This document shows, in pieces, positions 44,772-54,700 of a stretch of 64,000 bases of DNA (the stretch's first letter is position 1; each line of letters starts with the position of its first letter). Origin of the DNA: Candidatus Melainabacteria bacterium (GTDB lineage Bacteria > Cyanobacteriota > Vampirovibrionia > Obscuribacterales > Obscuribacteraceae); the NCBI GenBank assembly GCA_003151275.1, contig PLXC01000018.1, positions 1 through 64,000 of the forward strand. The letters run 5' to 3'. The position numbers and the translations under genes are program-made. Under the pieces are notes generated by a model that worked only from the letters and a program-made list of their open reading frames with translations, searched no databases and was not told the DNA's origin.

Positions 44772-44796
44772 GGTCGGCCTACTGCCGACCTTTTTT
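44772..44796 (+). terminator. Intrinsic terminator after the FKBP gene
   Basis: GGTCGGC (44772-44778), a CTACT loop, GCCGACC (44784-44790) and six T residues form a textbook rho-independent terminator 23 bp after the stop codon. Confidence 0.95.
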
Positions 44797-44822
44797 ATTG
44801 GCACTAAATACGGTATTACATT

Positions 44823-45120
44823 AAACCATGGGTTTTTCATAATTCACTATCGCTCGGGTTATCCGACGGTTTGGTTTCATAATGCGAGCGATATCGGTCG
44901 GCGTTTGTAGATGTTAGTTCAGTCCCAATTTTAATACTGATGAGTAAAAGCGACGGAGTTCATCGAGCAGCCGTCGCTAAGACAATAATTACAAACTCCG
45001 AATGGCGATTTTACGTGCTCTTTAACTAAGACCATTAAGCTGTTAGTTGAGCACTGTAATTCCACAGGTTCCAAGAGGTCTGATAAATGATCAGAATAAT
45101 GCTAGCGCTTGCGAGCGCTG
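44823..45120. ncRNA. Highly structured non-coding stretch, candidate small RNA
   Basis: Between the FKBP terminator and the next gene there is no reading frame worth calling, but at least six inverted repeats follow each other: AAACC/GGTTT near 44823-44836; ATCGCTCG/CGAGCGAT (44849-44856 and 44885-44892, 8 bp); AGCGACGG/CCGTCGCT (44951-44958 and 44973-44980, 8 bp); GTGCTC..AACTAA with TTAGTTGAGCAC (45015-45028 and 45043-45054); TCTGAT/ATCAGA (45079-45095); and AGCGCT/AGCGCT (45104-45119). It resembles no RNA family I know. Strand is not certain. Confidence 0.4.
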
Positions 45121-45144
45121 CAGCTCTTTATGCATTGCAAGCGT

Positions 45145-45381
45145 TTACTTAACTGAGACGGGCTCGCCATCGTCATCGCGAGCCTGCCTTTCTGAATCAA
45201 GATTTTTCAACTTACTCAGCTGTAGCACACAGGCCAGCGATTCGTAAACAATCCGCGACGTAGGAAGATGTTTCGCATACGCTTCCCATTTCTTGGCATC
45301 CCGCTCGCTTAAAGCTGCCAGTCCCACCGAATATACTCCAACCTGGCGCAGAAAATCACGCCTGCTAAGCTTGCCTGCCAT
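45145..45381 (-). CDS. Small protein with Tat signal
   Basis: The protein has 78 residues. The N terminus MAGKLSRRDFLRQVGVYSVG carries the twin-arginine motif SRRDFLR followed by a hydrophobic core, so it would be exported folded by the Tat system. Only about 45 residues remain after the signal, with no recognised domain. This is very short for a Tat substrate, so it may be a remnant of a larger cofactor-containing enzyme or a small partner. It is divergent from the exonuclease gene. Confidence 0.6.
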   Translation of the reverse strand: MAGKLSRRDFLRQVGVYSVGLAALSERDAKKWEAYAKHLPTSRIVYESLACVLQLSKLKNLDSERQARDDDGEPVSVK

Positions 45382-45440
45382 AGCAAATCCCCGCTGTTAT
45401 TGTGGCTTACATCTTTAATAACGGCGCCAACGCGAAAAAG

Positions 45441-45454
45441 GTTCAAATTTGAAC
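45441..45454. promoter_or_regulatory. Perfect 14-bp palindrome upstream of a DNA-repair operon
   Basis: GTTCAAATTTGAAC is fully self-complementary. It lies 60 bp before the Tat-signal gene start and 77 bp before the exonuclease start, so it could control either. The GTTC...GAAC half-sites recall LexA-type boxes, but the regulator is unknown. Confidence 0.45.
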
Positions 45455-45493
45455 GTGAATTTTTGAAATTGCCGGCCGGAGCCTTTCTTCAAA

Positions 45494-45523
45494 TTGCAAA
45501 AGAAAGCTTCGAATTGATATAAC
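45494..45523 (+). promoter_or_regulatory. Probable promoter of the exonuclease-ligase operon
   Basis: TTGCAA (45494-45499) and TATAAC (45518-45523) are 18 bp apart. Transcription would begin within a base or two of the GTG at 45531, which has no ribosome-binding site, so the message may be leaderless. Confidence 0.45.
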
Positions 45524-45530
45524 AAACAAT

Positions 45531-46619
45531 GTGAGTACTCCTGATCTCGTCAAATTAACTGAAGCCGGACTCTATTGTGAGTATGGTGACTTTTATATTG
45601 ATCCCTGGCGTCCAGTTGGGCGCGCCATCATAACGCACGCGCACGCAGACCATGCACGTTCTGGTAATAGTCATTATCTAGCAGCGTCGCAAGGCGAGCT
45701 GCTATTGAAAACACGTTTGGAGCCGAACTCATCAATCCAAACTCTAAAGTATGGAGAGATGATTACTGTAGGTTCGGTGCGCGTCTCTTTACACTCTGCC
45801 GGACACGTTCTTGGATCAGCGCAAGTGCGCATCGAAAAAGACGGTGAAGTGTGGGTGGTGTCCGGCGACTACAAGACCGAACCAGAAGCAACTTGCGCTC
45901 CTTTCGAATTGGTCAAGTGTCACACTTTTATTACCGAATCTACTTTCGGCTTGCCGATCTTTAGATGGCGTCCACAAGAAACAGTATTCGATGAAATCAA
46001 CAAGTGGTGGCGTGCCAATCAAGAGTCCGGAAAAGCGAGCCTTTTATTTGGCTACGCCTTGGGAAAAGCGCAACGTATCCTAAGTGGCGTGGACGCTAGT
46101 ATAGGTCCAATATACACTCACGGAGCCGTTGAGAAATTGACCGAAGCGTACCGAGAATCGGGGATCAAATTGCCGGAAACAAAGTACGTATCGACGCTTC
46201 CTAAAGGCACCAAATTTAGTGGCAGCCTGATCGTTGCCCCACCATCCGCTCAAGCAACACCATGGACGCGGGTCTTCGGAACGGTATCAACGGCATTTGC
46301 TTCAGGCTGGATGAGGATCCGCGGCACAAGACGACGAAAGTCGATGGATCGGGGATTCGTGCTTTCCGATCACGCTGACTGGCCTGCTTTGAATCAAGTG
46401 ATTAAGGAAACCGGTGCAGAGCACGTAATCGTGACGCACGGTTACACGGCTGAGATGGTGCGCTGGTTAAACGAAAATGGCACTGACGCCAGCTCGTTTT
46501 CTACACATTTTGAAGGTGAACGGGAAGAGCTACAGCCCTCCAACCAGGACGAAAACGACAATAATTCTCAGGAGCCCGTGCTGCAATTAGATAAAGCGGA
46601 CCGGTTTTTCGAAACATGA
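45531..46619 (+). CDS. DNA ligase-associated exonuclease (MBL/beta-CASP fold)
   Basis: The protein has 362 residues. The metallo-beta-lactamase motif is THAHADHARSGN (36-41 hold HxHxDH). SAGHVLGSAQVRIE, VSGDYK, a beta-CASP-type FGYALGKAQRIL, SDHADWPAL and VTHGYTAEMV complete the metal-binding set. It fits the family of exonucleases encoded beside ATP-dependent ligases. The start is GTG. The stop overlaps the ligase start (ATGA), so the two are coupled. The C-terminal 45 residues are acidic and variable. It is probably a DNA end-processing nuclease. Confidence 0.88.
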   Translation: MSTPDLVKLTEAGLYCEYGDFYIDPWRPVGRAIITHAHADHARSGNSHYLAASQGELLLKTRLEPNSSIQTLKYGEMITVGSVRVSLHSAGHVLGSAQVRIEKDGEVWVVSGDYKTEPEATCAPFELVKCHTFITESTFGLPIFRWRPQETVFDEINKWWRANQESGKASLLFGYALGKAQRILSGVDASIGPIYTHGAVEKLTEAYRESGIKLPETKYVSTLPKGTKFSGSLIVAPPSAQATPWTRVFGTVSTAFASGWMRIRGTRRRKSMDRGFVLSDHADWPALNQVIKETGAEHVIVTHGYTAEMVRWLNENGTDASSFSTHFEGEREELQPSNQDENDNNSQEPVLQLDKADRFFET

Positions 46620-48274
46620 GAGCCTTCACTGAGTTATACACATCTCTCGACGAGACTACAAAAACAAACGAAAAAATAGCAGCCATGAAGCGCTATTTTG
46701 AAAGCGCCAGCCCTGCTGATTCAGCTTGGGCGATTTATTTTCTAACCGGTCGAAAACCGAAACAACTAATGCAAATGCCGAAATTAGTCGGACTAGCTAT
46801 TGCCGCGGCTGGAGTGCCTTCGTGGATGTTTGAGGAATCGTACGACGCTGTTGGTGACATAGCCGAAACGATTGCCCTTCTCTTACCTGATAGCACTCAA
46901 ACAAGCGAACTTCCGCTTAGCCAATGGGTCGAGGAACGATTGCTGCCATTGCGAGGAGCAAGCGAACAGGAGCAGATCGACAGTGTTCTTCAAGCCTGGC
47001 AAGAATTGAACGAATCACAAAGATTCATCTGGAACAAGCTGCTCACTGGAGCCTTCAGGGTTGGAGTGTCGCAGCAACTTGTCATTCGTGCTCTCAGCCA
47101 GGTCAGCAAAATAGAACCAGCGGTGGTGGCACATCGCTTGATGGGAACCTGGGAACCAACACCTGAATTTTATCAACAATTAGTCGCATCCGAAACAAAT
47201 GACACTGACATAAGCAGACCCTATCCCTTCTGTTTGGCCTATCCCTTCGAAAGTGCACTCGAGGTTCTAGGCAATGTTAACGAATGGCAGGCTGAATGGA
47301 AGTGGGATGGCATTCGCTCCCAATTGATCCGGCGAGGCGGCCGATCCTTCATTTGGTCCCGAGGTGAGGAGTTGATCTCGGACCGCTTTCCTGAGCTCCT
47401 GGAAGAGTCCAATTTGCTCCCGGATGGCACCGTGATCGATGGCGAAATTTTGCCGTGGAAGGAAGCGAACGTACTTCCATTTTCTCAACTGCAATTGCGG
47501 ATTGGAAGAAAGAACGTATCTAAAAAAATGATGGAAGACGTACCCGTCATTATCATGGCATACGATCTGCTTGAATTGGGCGGAGAGGACATCCGCGAAC
47601 ATCCATTGGCAGAGCGTCGCGAGATATTGTTACGCTTACTTCGAGGACTTTCATGTAGCGCGGATCCTAGACAACTGACGCTTACGACTGCAGACGCAGC
47701 GGCTCCGGCGTGTCAACGATTAAGTGAGCGGCTAAGAATATCGCCAACGATTGATGTGGACAGTTGGAAGGCGATGACTGAAGCACGGGAAAATTCGAGG
47801 TCTCTGAATGTCGAGGGACTGATGCTCAAAAGACTTTCATCACCCTACAAAGTCGGACGCCAACGCGGTGATTGGTGGAAGTGGAAAGTAAATCCGTTCA
47901 CGATGGATGCTGTATTGATCTACGCCCAGAGAGGGAGCGGTAAACGGGCAAGCCTCTATACGGATTACACTTTTGGAATATGGGACAAAGACAAACTCGT
48001 TCCAGTTGCAAAAGCATATTCGGGACTGACAGATGAAGAGATTAGACAAGTTGATTTATTCGTCCGACAAAACACTCTCGAAAAATTCGGTCCAGTTAGA
48101 ACGGTTAAACCTGAGCTTGTGTTTGAGCTTGCATTCGAAGGCATCGCTAAATCAACTCGACACAAATCCGGAATCGCTGTGCGATTTCCTCGCATGCTCC
48201 GATGGCGCACAGACAAGCCGGCCAAAGAGGCCGACACGCTGGAAACGGTTCAAGCATTGTTGCAATCAACCTAA
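46616..48274 (+). CDS. ATP-dependent DNA ligase
   Basis: The protein has 552 residues. An N-terminal helical DNA-binding domain (1 to about 200) is followed by the nucleotidyltransferase domain, with the adenylated Lys229 in EWKWDGIRS, then IDGEILPW, VEGLMLKRLSSPY and WWKWKVNPF (motif V region), and a C-terminal OB domain. It seals nicks using ATP. It belongs to the group that travels with an MBL exonuclease, a DEXH helicase and a phosphoesterase; only the exonuclease is here. It is a second ligase for the cell, since replication normally uses the NAD-dependent LigA, not seen in this window. Confidence 0.94.
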   Translation: MRAFTELYTSLDETTKTNEKIAAMKRYFESASPADSAWAIYFLTGRKPKQLMQMPKLVGLAIAAAGVPSWMFEESYDAVGDIAETIALLLPDSTQTSELPLSQWVEERLLPLRGASEQEQIDSVLQAWQELNESQRFIWNKLLTGAFRVGVSQQLVIRALSQVSKIEPAVVAHRLMGTWEPTPEFYQQLVASETNDTDISRPYPFCLAYPFESALEVLGNVNEWQAEWKWDGIRSQLIRRGGRSFIWSRGEELISDRFPELLEESNLLPDGTVIDGEILPWKEANVLPFSQLQLRIGRKNVSKKMMEDVPVIIMAYDLLELGGEDIREHPLAERREILLRLLRGLSCSADPRQLTLTTADAAAPACQRLSERLRISPTIDVDSWKAMTEARENSRSLNVEGLMLKRLSSPYKVGRQRGDWWKWKVNPFTMDAVLIYAQRGSGKRASLYTDYTFGIWDKDKLVPVAKAYSGLTDEEIRQVDLFVRQNTLEKFGPVRTVKPELVFELAFEGIAKSTRHKSGIAVRFPRMLRWRTDKPAKEADTLETVQALLQST

Positions 48275-48372
48275 CAAAGGTTAAACAAGCAGTCCTATCA
48301 ATAGATTCTTTAAAAACGATGGTCGAAATCTGCCACTGCTTTACAGTGATAAAGCCAAGCCTTGTAGCCCAT

Positions 48373-48414
48373 TAATCCGAGGATAGCCTATGCAGCAAGC
48401 TGCTCGGCATAATT
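48373..48414. repeat. Structured intergenic repeat, CCGAGGATAG family (copy 3)
   Basis: It is almost identical to the copy at 35651: TAATCCGAGGATAGCCTATGC, GCAGC-AA-GCTGC and CTCGGCATAATT. The CCGAG/CTCGG arms enclose the inner hairpin. It lies 98 bp after the ligase gene. A GAGAGGG-GGTA-CCCTCTC hairpin at 48448-48465 follows. The remaining bases to 48669 hold nothing else that can be named. Confidence 0.75.
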
Positions 48415-48669
48415 GGTGCGCATGGTATCCAAAGCAATTGAACATTAGAGAGGGGGTACCCTCTCCAAAACAACCTATCCATGTTGACGTAAACTAATAT
48501 TACATCAGCCTTTTCAGACTTTACGGAAACCGTTAACCAAGACTACACAAGGGTCTGTAGCATCGCTAAAGTCTGCGTTTTTTGCTTAACATATTAAACG
48601 GGAGCAAAGGTAAGCAGGCTACCCCAGGTTTTAATCTTAGCTCGCTCGATTGTCCCGATTCAGGAATAA

Positions 48670-51600
48670 TCAGCTAAGTGAGTCCGCAGAAGATTGCAAA
48701 CGAAGTTCGCCGGCACCTTTGTGAAAAACTCGTTTTTGGAAGTGGTCCAAATAAATGTAGAACACTGGAGTGATGTAGAGCGTCACCAGCTGCGATACCA
48801 GCAAGCCGCCGACGACAGTTAGTCCCAGTGGCTGTCGAGCTTCAGAGCCAGCACCCAAGGCGACCGCGATTGGTATACCGCCCATTAGCGCCGCCATTGT
48901 GGTCATCATGATTGGACGAAAACGAGTCAGGCAAGCCTCATAAATTGCTTCTTCTGCGGATTTATCACCCGACCTTTCAGCCTCAACAGCAAAGTCGATC
49001 ATCATGATGGCGTTTTTCTTAACGATACCAATCAACATGATCAAGCCAAGGAAGCCGTAGATGTTTAAATCGACGTGACAGATCATCAGGATTAGTAGGG
49101 CTCCGAGTCCGGCGGAAGGCAATCCAGAAAGAATAGTGATTGGATGAATGAAACTCTCATAGAGGATCCCGAGCACTATATAAATGACCGCCACGGCTAG
49201 AAGCAACAACACGCCAAGGTTTTGAAGAGAATCTTCAAACGACTGGGCTGTTCCCTGAAAACCGTTCGTTACAGAAGCAGGCACAAGTTGTTTGGCATAT
49301 GCCTTGACCTGCTTTGTGACGTTGCCTAAAGATGCTTCAGGCTTGAGATTGAAAGAGATTGTCACTGACGGAAATTGACTGAGGTGATTAACCAACAAAG
49401 GTCCAACACCGTTTTCAATCGTACATAGCGAATCTAATGGCACCAGCATGCCGTTCGTGCTGTGCAGGTACAAATCGTTCAGCTTAGTGGGATCTTTATA
49501 AAAGCGTGGTTGAACCTCAATAATGACCCAGTATTGATTAGTTGACGTATACATAGTTGAGATCTGACGAGCAGCGTAGGCACTGTTTAGGGCATCCTCA
49601 ACTTGCTGCACACTGACGCCGAAACGCGAACATTTGTCCCGGTTAACAGTCAGATGCACTTCTGGATTTTCGACTTGCAAATCCGACGTGACATCAACGA
49701 CGCCGTCAATCGTTTTAATTTTCTCTTGAAGCGCCGCAGCAGCTGTCTGCAACTCATCTATGTTCGGACTGGAGAGAGTGAACTGGTACAGACTCTTCGT
49801 CACTTGACCGCCAATAGTTATTGTTGGCGGATTTTGCACAAATGCGTTTATGCCTGGTACTGAGGCTAGTTTTGGCGACACCTCTTGAATTAATTGATCA
49901 GCACTCAATGAACGCTTCGCTCGCGGCTTCAGAACGACTAGTAGACGGCCTTGATTGAGCGCCACATTCGGACTGCTATTGCCAACACCAAGGCTGGACA
50001 TAACAGACTGGACATTTGGATCCTTCATCAGAATCTCTGAAAGTTCTGCGTGCAATCTTGCCATTTCCTGGAACGATGCGCCTTGTTGTGCTTCGGTCAT
50101 GACCACAAGTTGGCCGGTATCTTCGTTAGGCATAAAACCCTTCGGGATGTTTATGAATAAAACCGCCGTCGCGATCAACATGGCGACGAATCCCAGCATA
50201 ACCAGGGGCTTTGCAGCCAACGCTATTTGCAAGGTTGATTTGTACCCAGACAGCAATAATTCAAAAATGTTGTCCGACCAGACACTGATGCGACTTTTCT
50301 CGGAGCCTTCTTTGTTCGGTCTGAGAAAGCGACTGCACAACATCGGCGTGAAGCTCAAAGAGATGAAGCCAGAAATCAAAATGGCAATACTGATTGTCAC
50401 GCCGAACTCATTGAAGAGACGGCCAACGATTCCGGGCAGCAAAAGTACTGGCAAAAATACTGCCACCAAAGACAGGGTCATCGACAAAATAGTGAATCCA
50501 ATTTCAGCTGACCCATCATAGGCCGCCTGCACTGGAGTCTTGCCCATTTCCATATGCCTGACTATGTTTTCGAGCATGACGATAGCATCGTCCACAACAA
50601 ATCCCACCGACAAGGAAAGTGCCATCAGCGAAAGATTGTCCAAACTGAAATTGAGCAGACGCATGGCGGCGAACGTTCCGACAATCGAAATCGGCAAAGC
50701 CAGACTTGGTATCAACGTAGCGGATAGGTTGCCTAAGAATATGAAGATGACCAGTACAACCAGAGCGACTGTAAGGAGAAGCGTGAACTGGACATCGTCG
50801 ACTGAGTTGCGAATCGGGATGGATTGATCATAAAGAACATCCAATTTGACGTTAGCTGGCACGACACTGCGGAAATTCGGCATCAGCTTTGTGATGCTAT
50901 CCACAACTTGAATGGTGTTTGCACCTGGTTGCCTCAGTACGGCCAAAATAACGGCGGGCTTGGCGTCATACCAGCCACCAGCTTTGTCGTTCTGAACGCT
51001 ATCAATTACATGTGCTACATCGCTCAAACGCACAGGAGAGCCATTGCGTTGGGCAATGACAATCGGTTTGTAGGCATCAGCGTTTAACAGTTGACCGTTT
51101 GATTGAATCGTGAATGCTTGCGACTTCCCCCAGAGCGTTCCCGTTGGCTGGTTCTGATTGGCAGCAGAAACTGCAGCCATAACATCATCCATGCCCAACC
51201 CATATGACGCCAGTCGCTGCGGATTCAATTGGATGCGCACAGCAAATGGCTGAGCTCCATTTACCTGCACTTGAGCAACGCCAGTGACACGAGAAATTTG
51301 CTGAGCAATAATTGTCTCCGCATAGTAATCAACTTTGTGCATGGGCAACGTGTCAGAACTGACGGACAGGTAAATCACCGGTTGCATAGCCGGATTGACC
51401 TTGGCGAATGTCGGTGGCGTGGTCATTTGCGGAGGCAGCTGTTTGGACGCTGCAGTTATGCATGCTTGCACGTCTAGGGATGCGCCGTCCATATTGCGCG
51501 AAGGGTCAAATTGCAAAGTGATTTGAGATTGACTCAAAGTGCTGGTTGAGGTCATTTGCGTCAAACCGGCAATCGTGGCAAATTGTTTTTCAAGCGGAAT

Positions 51601-51792
51601 GGAGACAGCAGAAGCCATAGTCTCCGCACTGGCACCTGGCAAATTGGATGTCACTTGTAAGGTTGGAAAGTCAACGTTAGGCAGATTGCTTAGCGGCAAC
51701 GATTTATAGCCGATCGCACCAAACAGGAGAATGGCGAACATCACTAGCGTCGTCATCACCGGCCTGTCTATAAAAATCTTACTGATGCTCAT
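48670..51792 (-). CDS. RND efflux transporter, inner-membrane subunit (second of pair)
   Basis: The protein has 1040 residues with the AcrB/MdtC layout: helix 1 near 12-30, two large periplasmic loops and twelve helices. The proton-relay residues are visible as the Asp pair in GFVVDDAIVMLENI and Lys in LIGIVKKNAIMM. FMPNEDTGQL and a C-terminal GLTVVGGLLVSQLVTLYITP are RND hallmarks. It exports drugs or other amphiphiles by proton antiport. It overlaps the first RND gene by one base. The two are different (MdtB/MdtC-like pair), so a heteromeric pump is likely. No outer-membrane channel gene is present. Confidence 0.95.
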   Translation of the reverse strand: MSISKIFIDRPVMTTLVMFAILLFGAIGYKSLPLSNLPNVDFPTLQVTSNLPGASAETMASAVSIPLEKQFATIAGLTQMTSTSTLSQSQITLQFDPSRNMDGASLDVQACITAASKQLPPQMTTPPTFAKVNPAMQPVIYLSVSSDTLPMHKVDYYAETIIAQQISRVTGVAQVQVNGAQPFAVRIQLNPQRLASYGLGMDDVMAAVSAANQNQPTGTLWGKSQAFTIQSNGQLLNADAYKPIVIAQRNGSPVRLSDVAHVIDSVQNDKAGGWYDAKPAVILAVLRQPGANTIQVVDSITKLMPNFRSVVPANVKLDVLYDQSIPIRNSVDDVQFTLLLTVALVVLVIFIFLGNLSATLIPSLALPISIVGTFAAMRLLNFSLDNLSLMALSLSVGFVVDDAIVMLENIVRHMEMGKTPVQAAYDGSAEIGFTILSMTLSLVAVFLPVLLLPGIVGRLFNEFGVTISIAILISGFISLSFTPMLCSRFLRPNKEGSEKSRISVWSDNIFELLLSGYKSTLQIALAAKPLVMLGFVAMLIATAVLFINIPKGFMPNEDTGQLVVMTEAQQGASFQEMARLHAELSEILMKDPNVQSVMSSLGVGNSSPNVALNQGRLLVVLKPRAKRSLSADQLIQEVSPKLASVPGINAFVQNPPTITIGGQVTKSLYQFTLSSPNIDELQTAAAALQEKIKTIDGVVDVTSDLQVENPEVHLTVNRDKCSRFGVSVQQVEDALNSAYAARQISTMYTSTNQYWVIIEVQPRFYKDPTKLNDLYLHSTNGMLVPLDSLCTIENGVGPLLVNHLSQFPSVTISFNLKPEASLGNVTKQVKAYAKQLVPASVTNGFQGTAQSFEDSLQNLGVLLLLAVAVIYIVLGILYESFIHPITILSGLPSAGLGALLILMICHVDLNIYGFLGLIMLIGIVKKNAIMMIDFAVEAERSGDKSAEEAIYEACLTRFRPIMMTTMAALMGGIPIAVALGAGSEARQPLGLTVVGGLLVSQLVTLYITPVFYIYLDHFQKRVFHKGAGELRLQSSADSLS

Positions 51793-54700
51793 TAGACTCC
51801 CTCATGCACCGCAATCGTTTTGACGCGACGTCCTTTTTTTGCCATTCGTTTCTGCAACTTATCCAGATAAATATAGAAGACTGGAGTGATGTATAAGGTC
51901 ACCAATTGCGATACCAGCAATCCACCCACGATCGTAAGTCCAAGCGGGCGCCTAGCTTCTGAACCTTGACCAAGGGCGACTGCAATCGGCAAACTTCCCA
52001 GCAGTGCACACATCGTGGTCATCACAATCGGACGGAATCGTGTTATGCAAGCCTTGAAGATTGCATCTTCAGCTCGCACTGATTCCGAACGTTCATAGTC
52101 GACAGCGAAATCGACCATCATAATGGCGTTCTTTTTCACAATACCGATCAACAAAACCAACCCCAAAAATCCGTAAATATCCAGACTCATATGAAAAGCG
52201 AGAAGAATCAATACCGCGCCCAGTCCGGCAGAAGGCAGACCCGAGAGAATGGTGAATGGGTGCACAAAGCTCTCGTACAAAATACCGAGAACGATGTAGA
52301 TCACAAGAATGGAGACGATCAGAAGCAAGCCCAAGTTGCTTACGGAACTTTCAAATATTTGCGCGTTGCCTTGAAATTTGAAGGTAACATCGCCTGGCAT
52401 CGTCGCCTTGGCTAGGCTTTTCACCTTGTCCACGGCCTCACTCAGAGAGACTTCTGGTTTTAAATTGAATGATAGCGTGACAGCCGGAAACTGACCGAGG
52501 TGATTTACTTGCATAGGGCCGACACCACGATCTATTGTGGCAACTGTACTGATCGGCACAAGTTCACCGGCGCTGGTGCGTACCTTCAACCAACTTAGCA
52601 TCGACGCATCCTGGTTAAACTCAGGCGACACTTCCAGAATCACCCAATATTGGTTGGTAGGAGTGTAAATTACCGAAACTTGTCTTTGAGAATAAGCACT
52701 GTTCAAGGCGTCTTGCACCTGATCCATTCCCAAACCCAACTTGGACATTTTATCTCGGTCGATCTTGATGTTGAGTTGCAAGTTTTTCACTTGCAAGTCA
52801 GTGTTAACGTCCTGCAACTCAGGAAGATCGCGTAATTTTTCCAACAGGTCATCTGCCGTCCGATACAGATCGTCCAGATTTGCCGACGAGAGCGTCAACT
52901 GATACATCGCTTTCGTCTGCATGCCGCCGATCTTGATCGCCGGAGTATTTTGCATAAAGAACTTGATGCCCGGAATGTGAGCCGTCTTTTTGCGAAGATC
53001 CTGAATAATTTGATCGACGCTCTTGTTGCGCTGGTTAAAAGGCTTCATGAACATCATGATTCGACCTTGGTTTGCTGAAGGTGTCGGACCGCTGGCACCG
53101 ACGCTAGACATGAAAGCATCGACTTCCTTTTCTTTGGAAACGATCGCCGCGATTTCTTGCTGATGCCTGACCATCTCGGTAAAAGAGATGCCTTGTATAG
53201 CCTCAGTAGTGCCCATAATCTGTCCTTGATCTTCAGTCGGCAAGAAGCCTTTAGGCATTGTGCTGATCAGCTGTGCTGTGGCTATCACCATGATAAAGAA
53301 CATCGCCATAACAACTAACTTGTGATCGAGCGCCACGCGCAACGTTTTCTCGTATAGATAGAGAAGCATGCCAAACATGCGATCCGAAACCACGATCAGA
53401 AGATTCTTTTTCTGTTCTTTTTGGGGACGCAGAAATCGGCTACAAAGCATTGGCGTCAAGGTGAGTGCCACAAAGCCAGAGATAAGAATGGCCACACTCA
53501 TGGTGACACCAAATTCGAAGAACAATCGACCAATAATTCCTCCCATTAAAAGCACAGGAATGAAAACTGCGATCAACGAGATTGTCATCGACACAACTGT
53601 AAATCCGATCTCACGAGAACCATTCAGCGCCGCATCCATCGGCGTCTCGCCCATCTCCACATGCCTGACTATGTTTTCCATAACTACAATGGCGTCGTCA
53701 ACAACAAAGCCAACGCACAAAGTTAGAGCCATCAAAGAAATGTTATTCAGGGTGAAACCGAACATTTTCATGGCAGCGAAAGTTCCGAGGATAGAAATTG
53801 GCAATGACAAACTGGCGATAATCGTCGTTGGCAGACTACCGAGAAAAAAGAAAATGACCAAAATAACAAGGGCAATAGTGAGCAGCAAAGTTCGTTGAAC
53901 GTCATCTACTGACCGCCTTATTCCTTGCGAGCGATCGAAGAGAATATTAATATCGACGGCATGTGGAAGAATGGCGCGGAAATTGGGCAACAACTCTTTG
54001 ATGTGATCCACAATTTGGATTGTATTGGTGCTCGGTTGGCGTTGTACGGCGAGAACCACGGCGCGCGTATCTTTGTACCAAGTGGCGACTTTATCGGTTT
54101 GCACGCTATCAACAACATCTCCCACGTCGCTCAGTCGAACTGGTGCGCCATTTCTGTAAGTAATAATCAAAGGTCTGAATGCTTTGGCATCGAACATCTG
54201 ACCGTTTACTACGATGTTGTACGCTTCTTTCGGGCCGGACAAAGTGCCGGTCGGCAAATTGACGTTGCTGCTGCGAATCGCGTTGGCCACTTCGTCTATG
54301 CCAATGCCGTAACTGGCAAGCCGACGTGGATCAACTTGAACATGGGGCGAAAAAATTTGCGAACCATAGACCTGCACTTGAGCGACGCCACTGGTCATTG
54401 AGATGCGCGGGGCAAGGACATTTTCGGCATACTCGTCTACCATATATAAGGGCAGAGATGGCGAACTCAGCGCTATGAATAAAATGGGCGCATCGGCTGG
54501 ATTTACCTTTTTAAACGTTGGCGGCGTTGGCATGCTTGTCGGCAAGAGAGGGCGCGCAGCGATAATGGCGGCTTGCACATCTTCTGCAGCGCCGTCGATT
54601 TGCCGAGTCAAATTGAACTGCAATGAAATTTGAGTCGATCCCATCGAGTTCGTCGAACTCATATTATCCAAACCGGCTATGCTGCCGAATTGTTTTTCCA

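Noticed and set aside
53781..53795. CCGAGGATAG match inside an RND gene
   Set aside because: Only the ten-base core matches, with no hairpin, and it lies in well-conserved coding sequence, so chance is likely.
53368..53898. 176-codon plus-strand frame inside an RND gene
   Set aside because: Opposite strand encodes a complete RND transporter; the frame has no family match.
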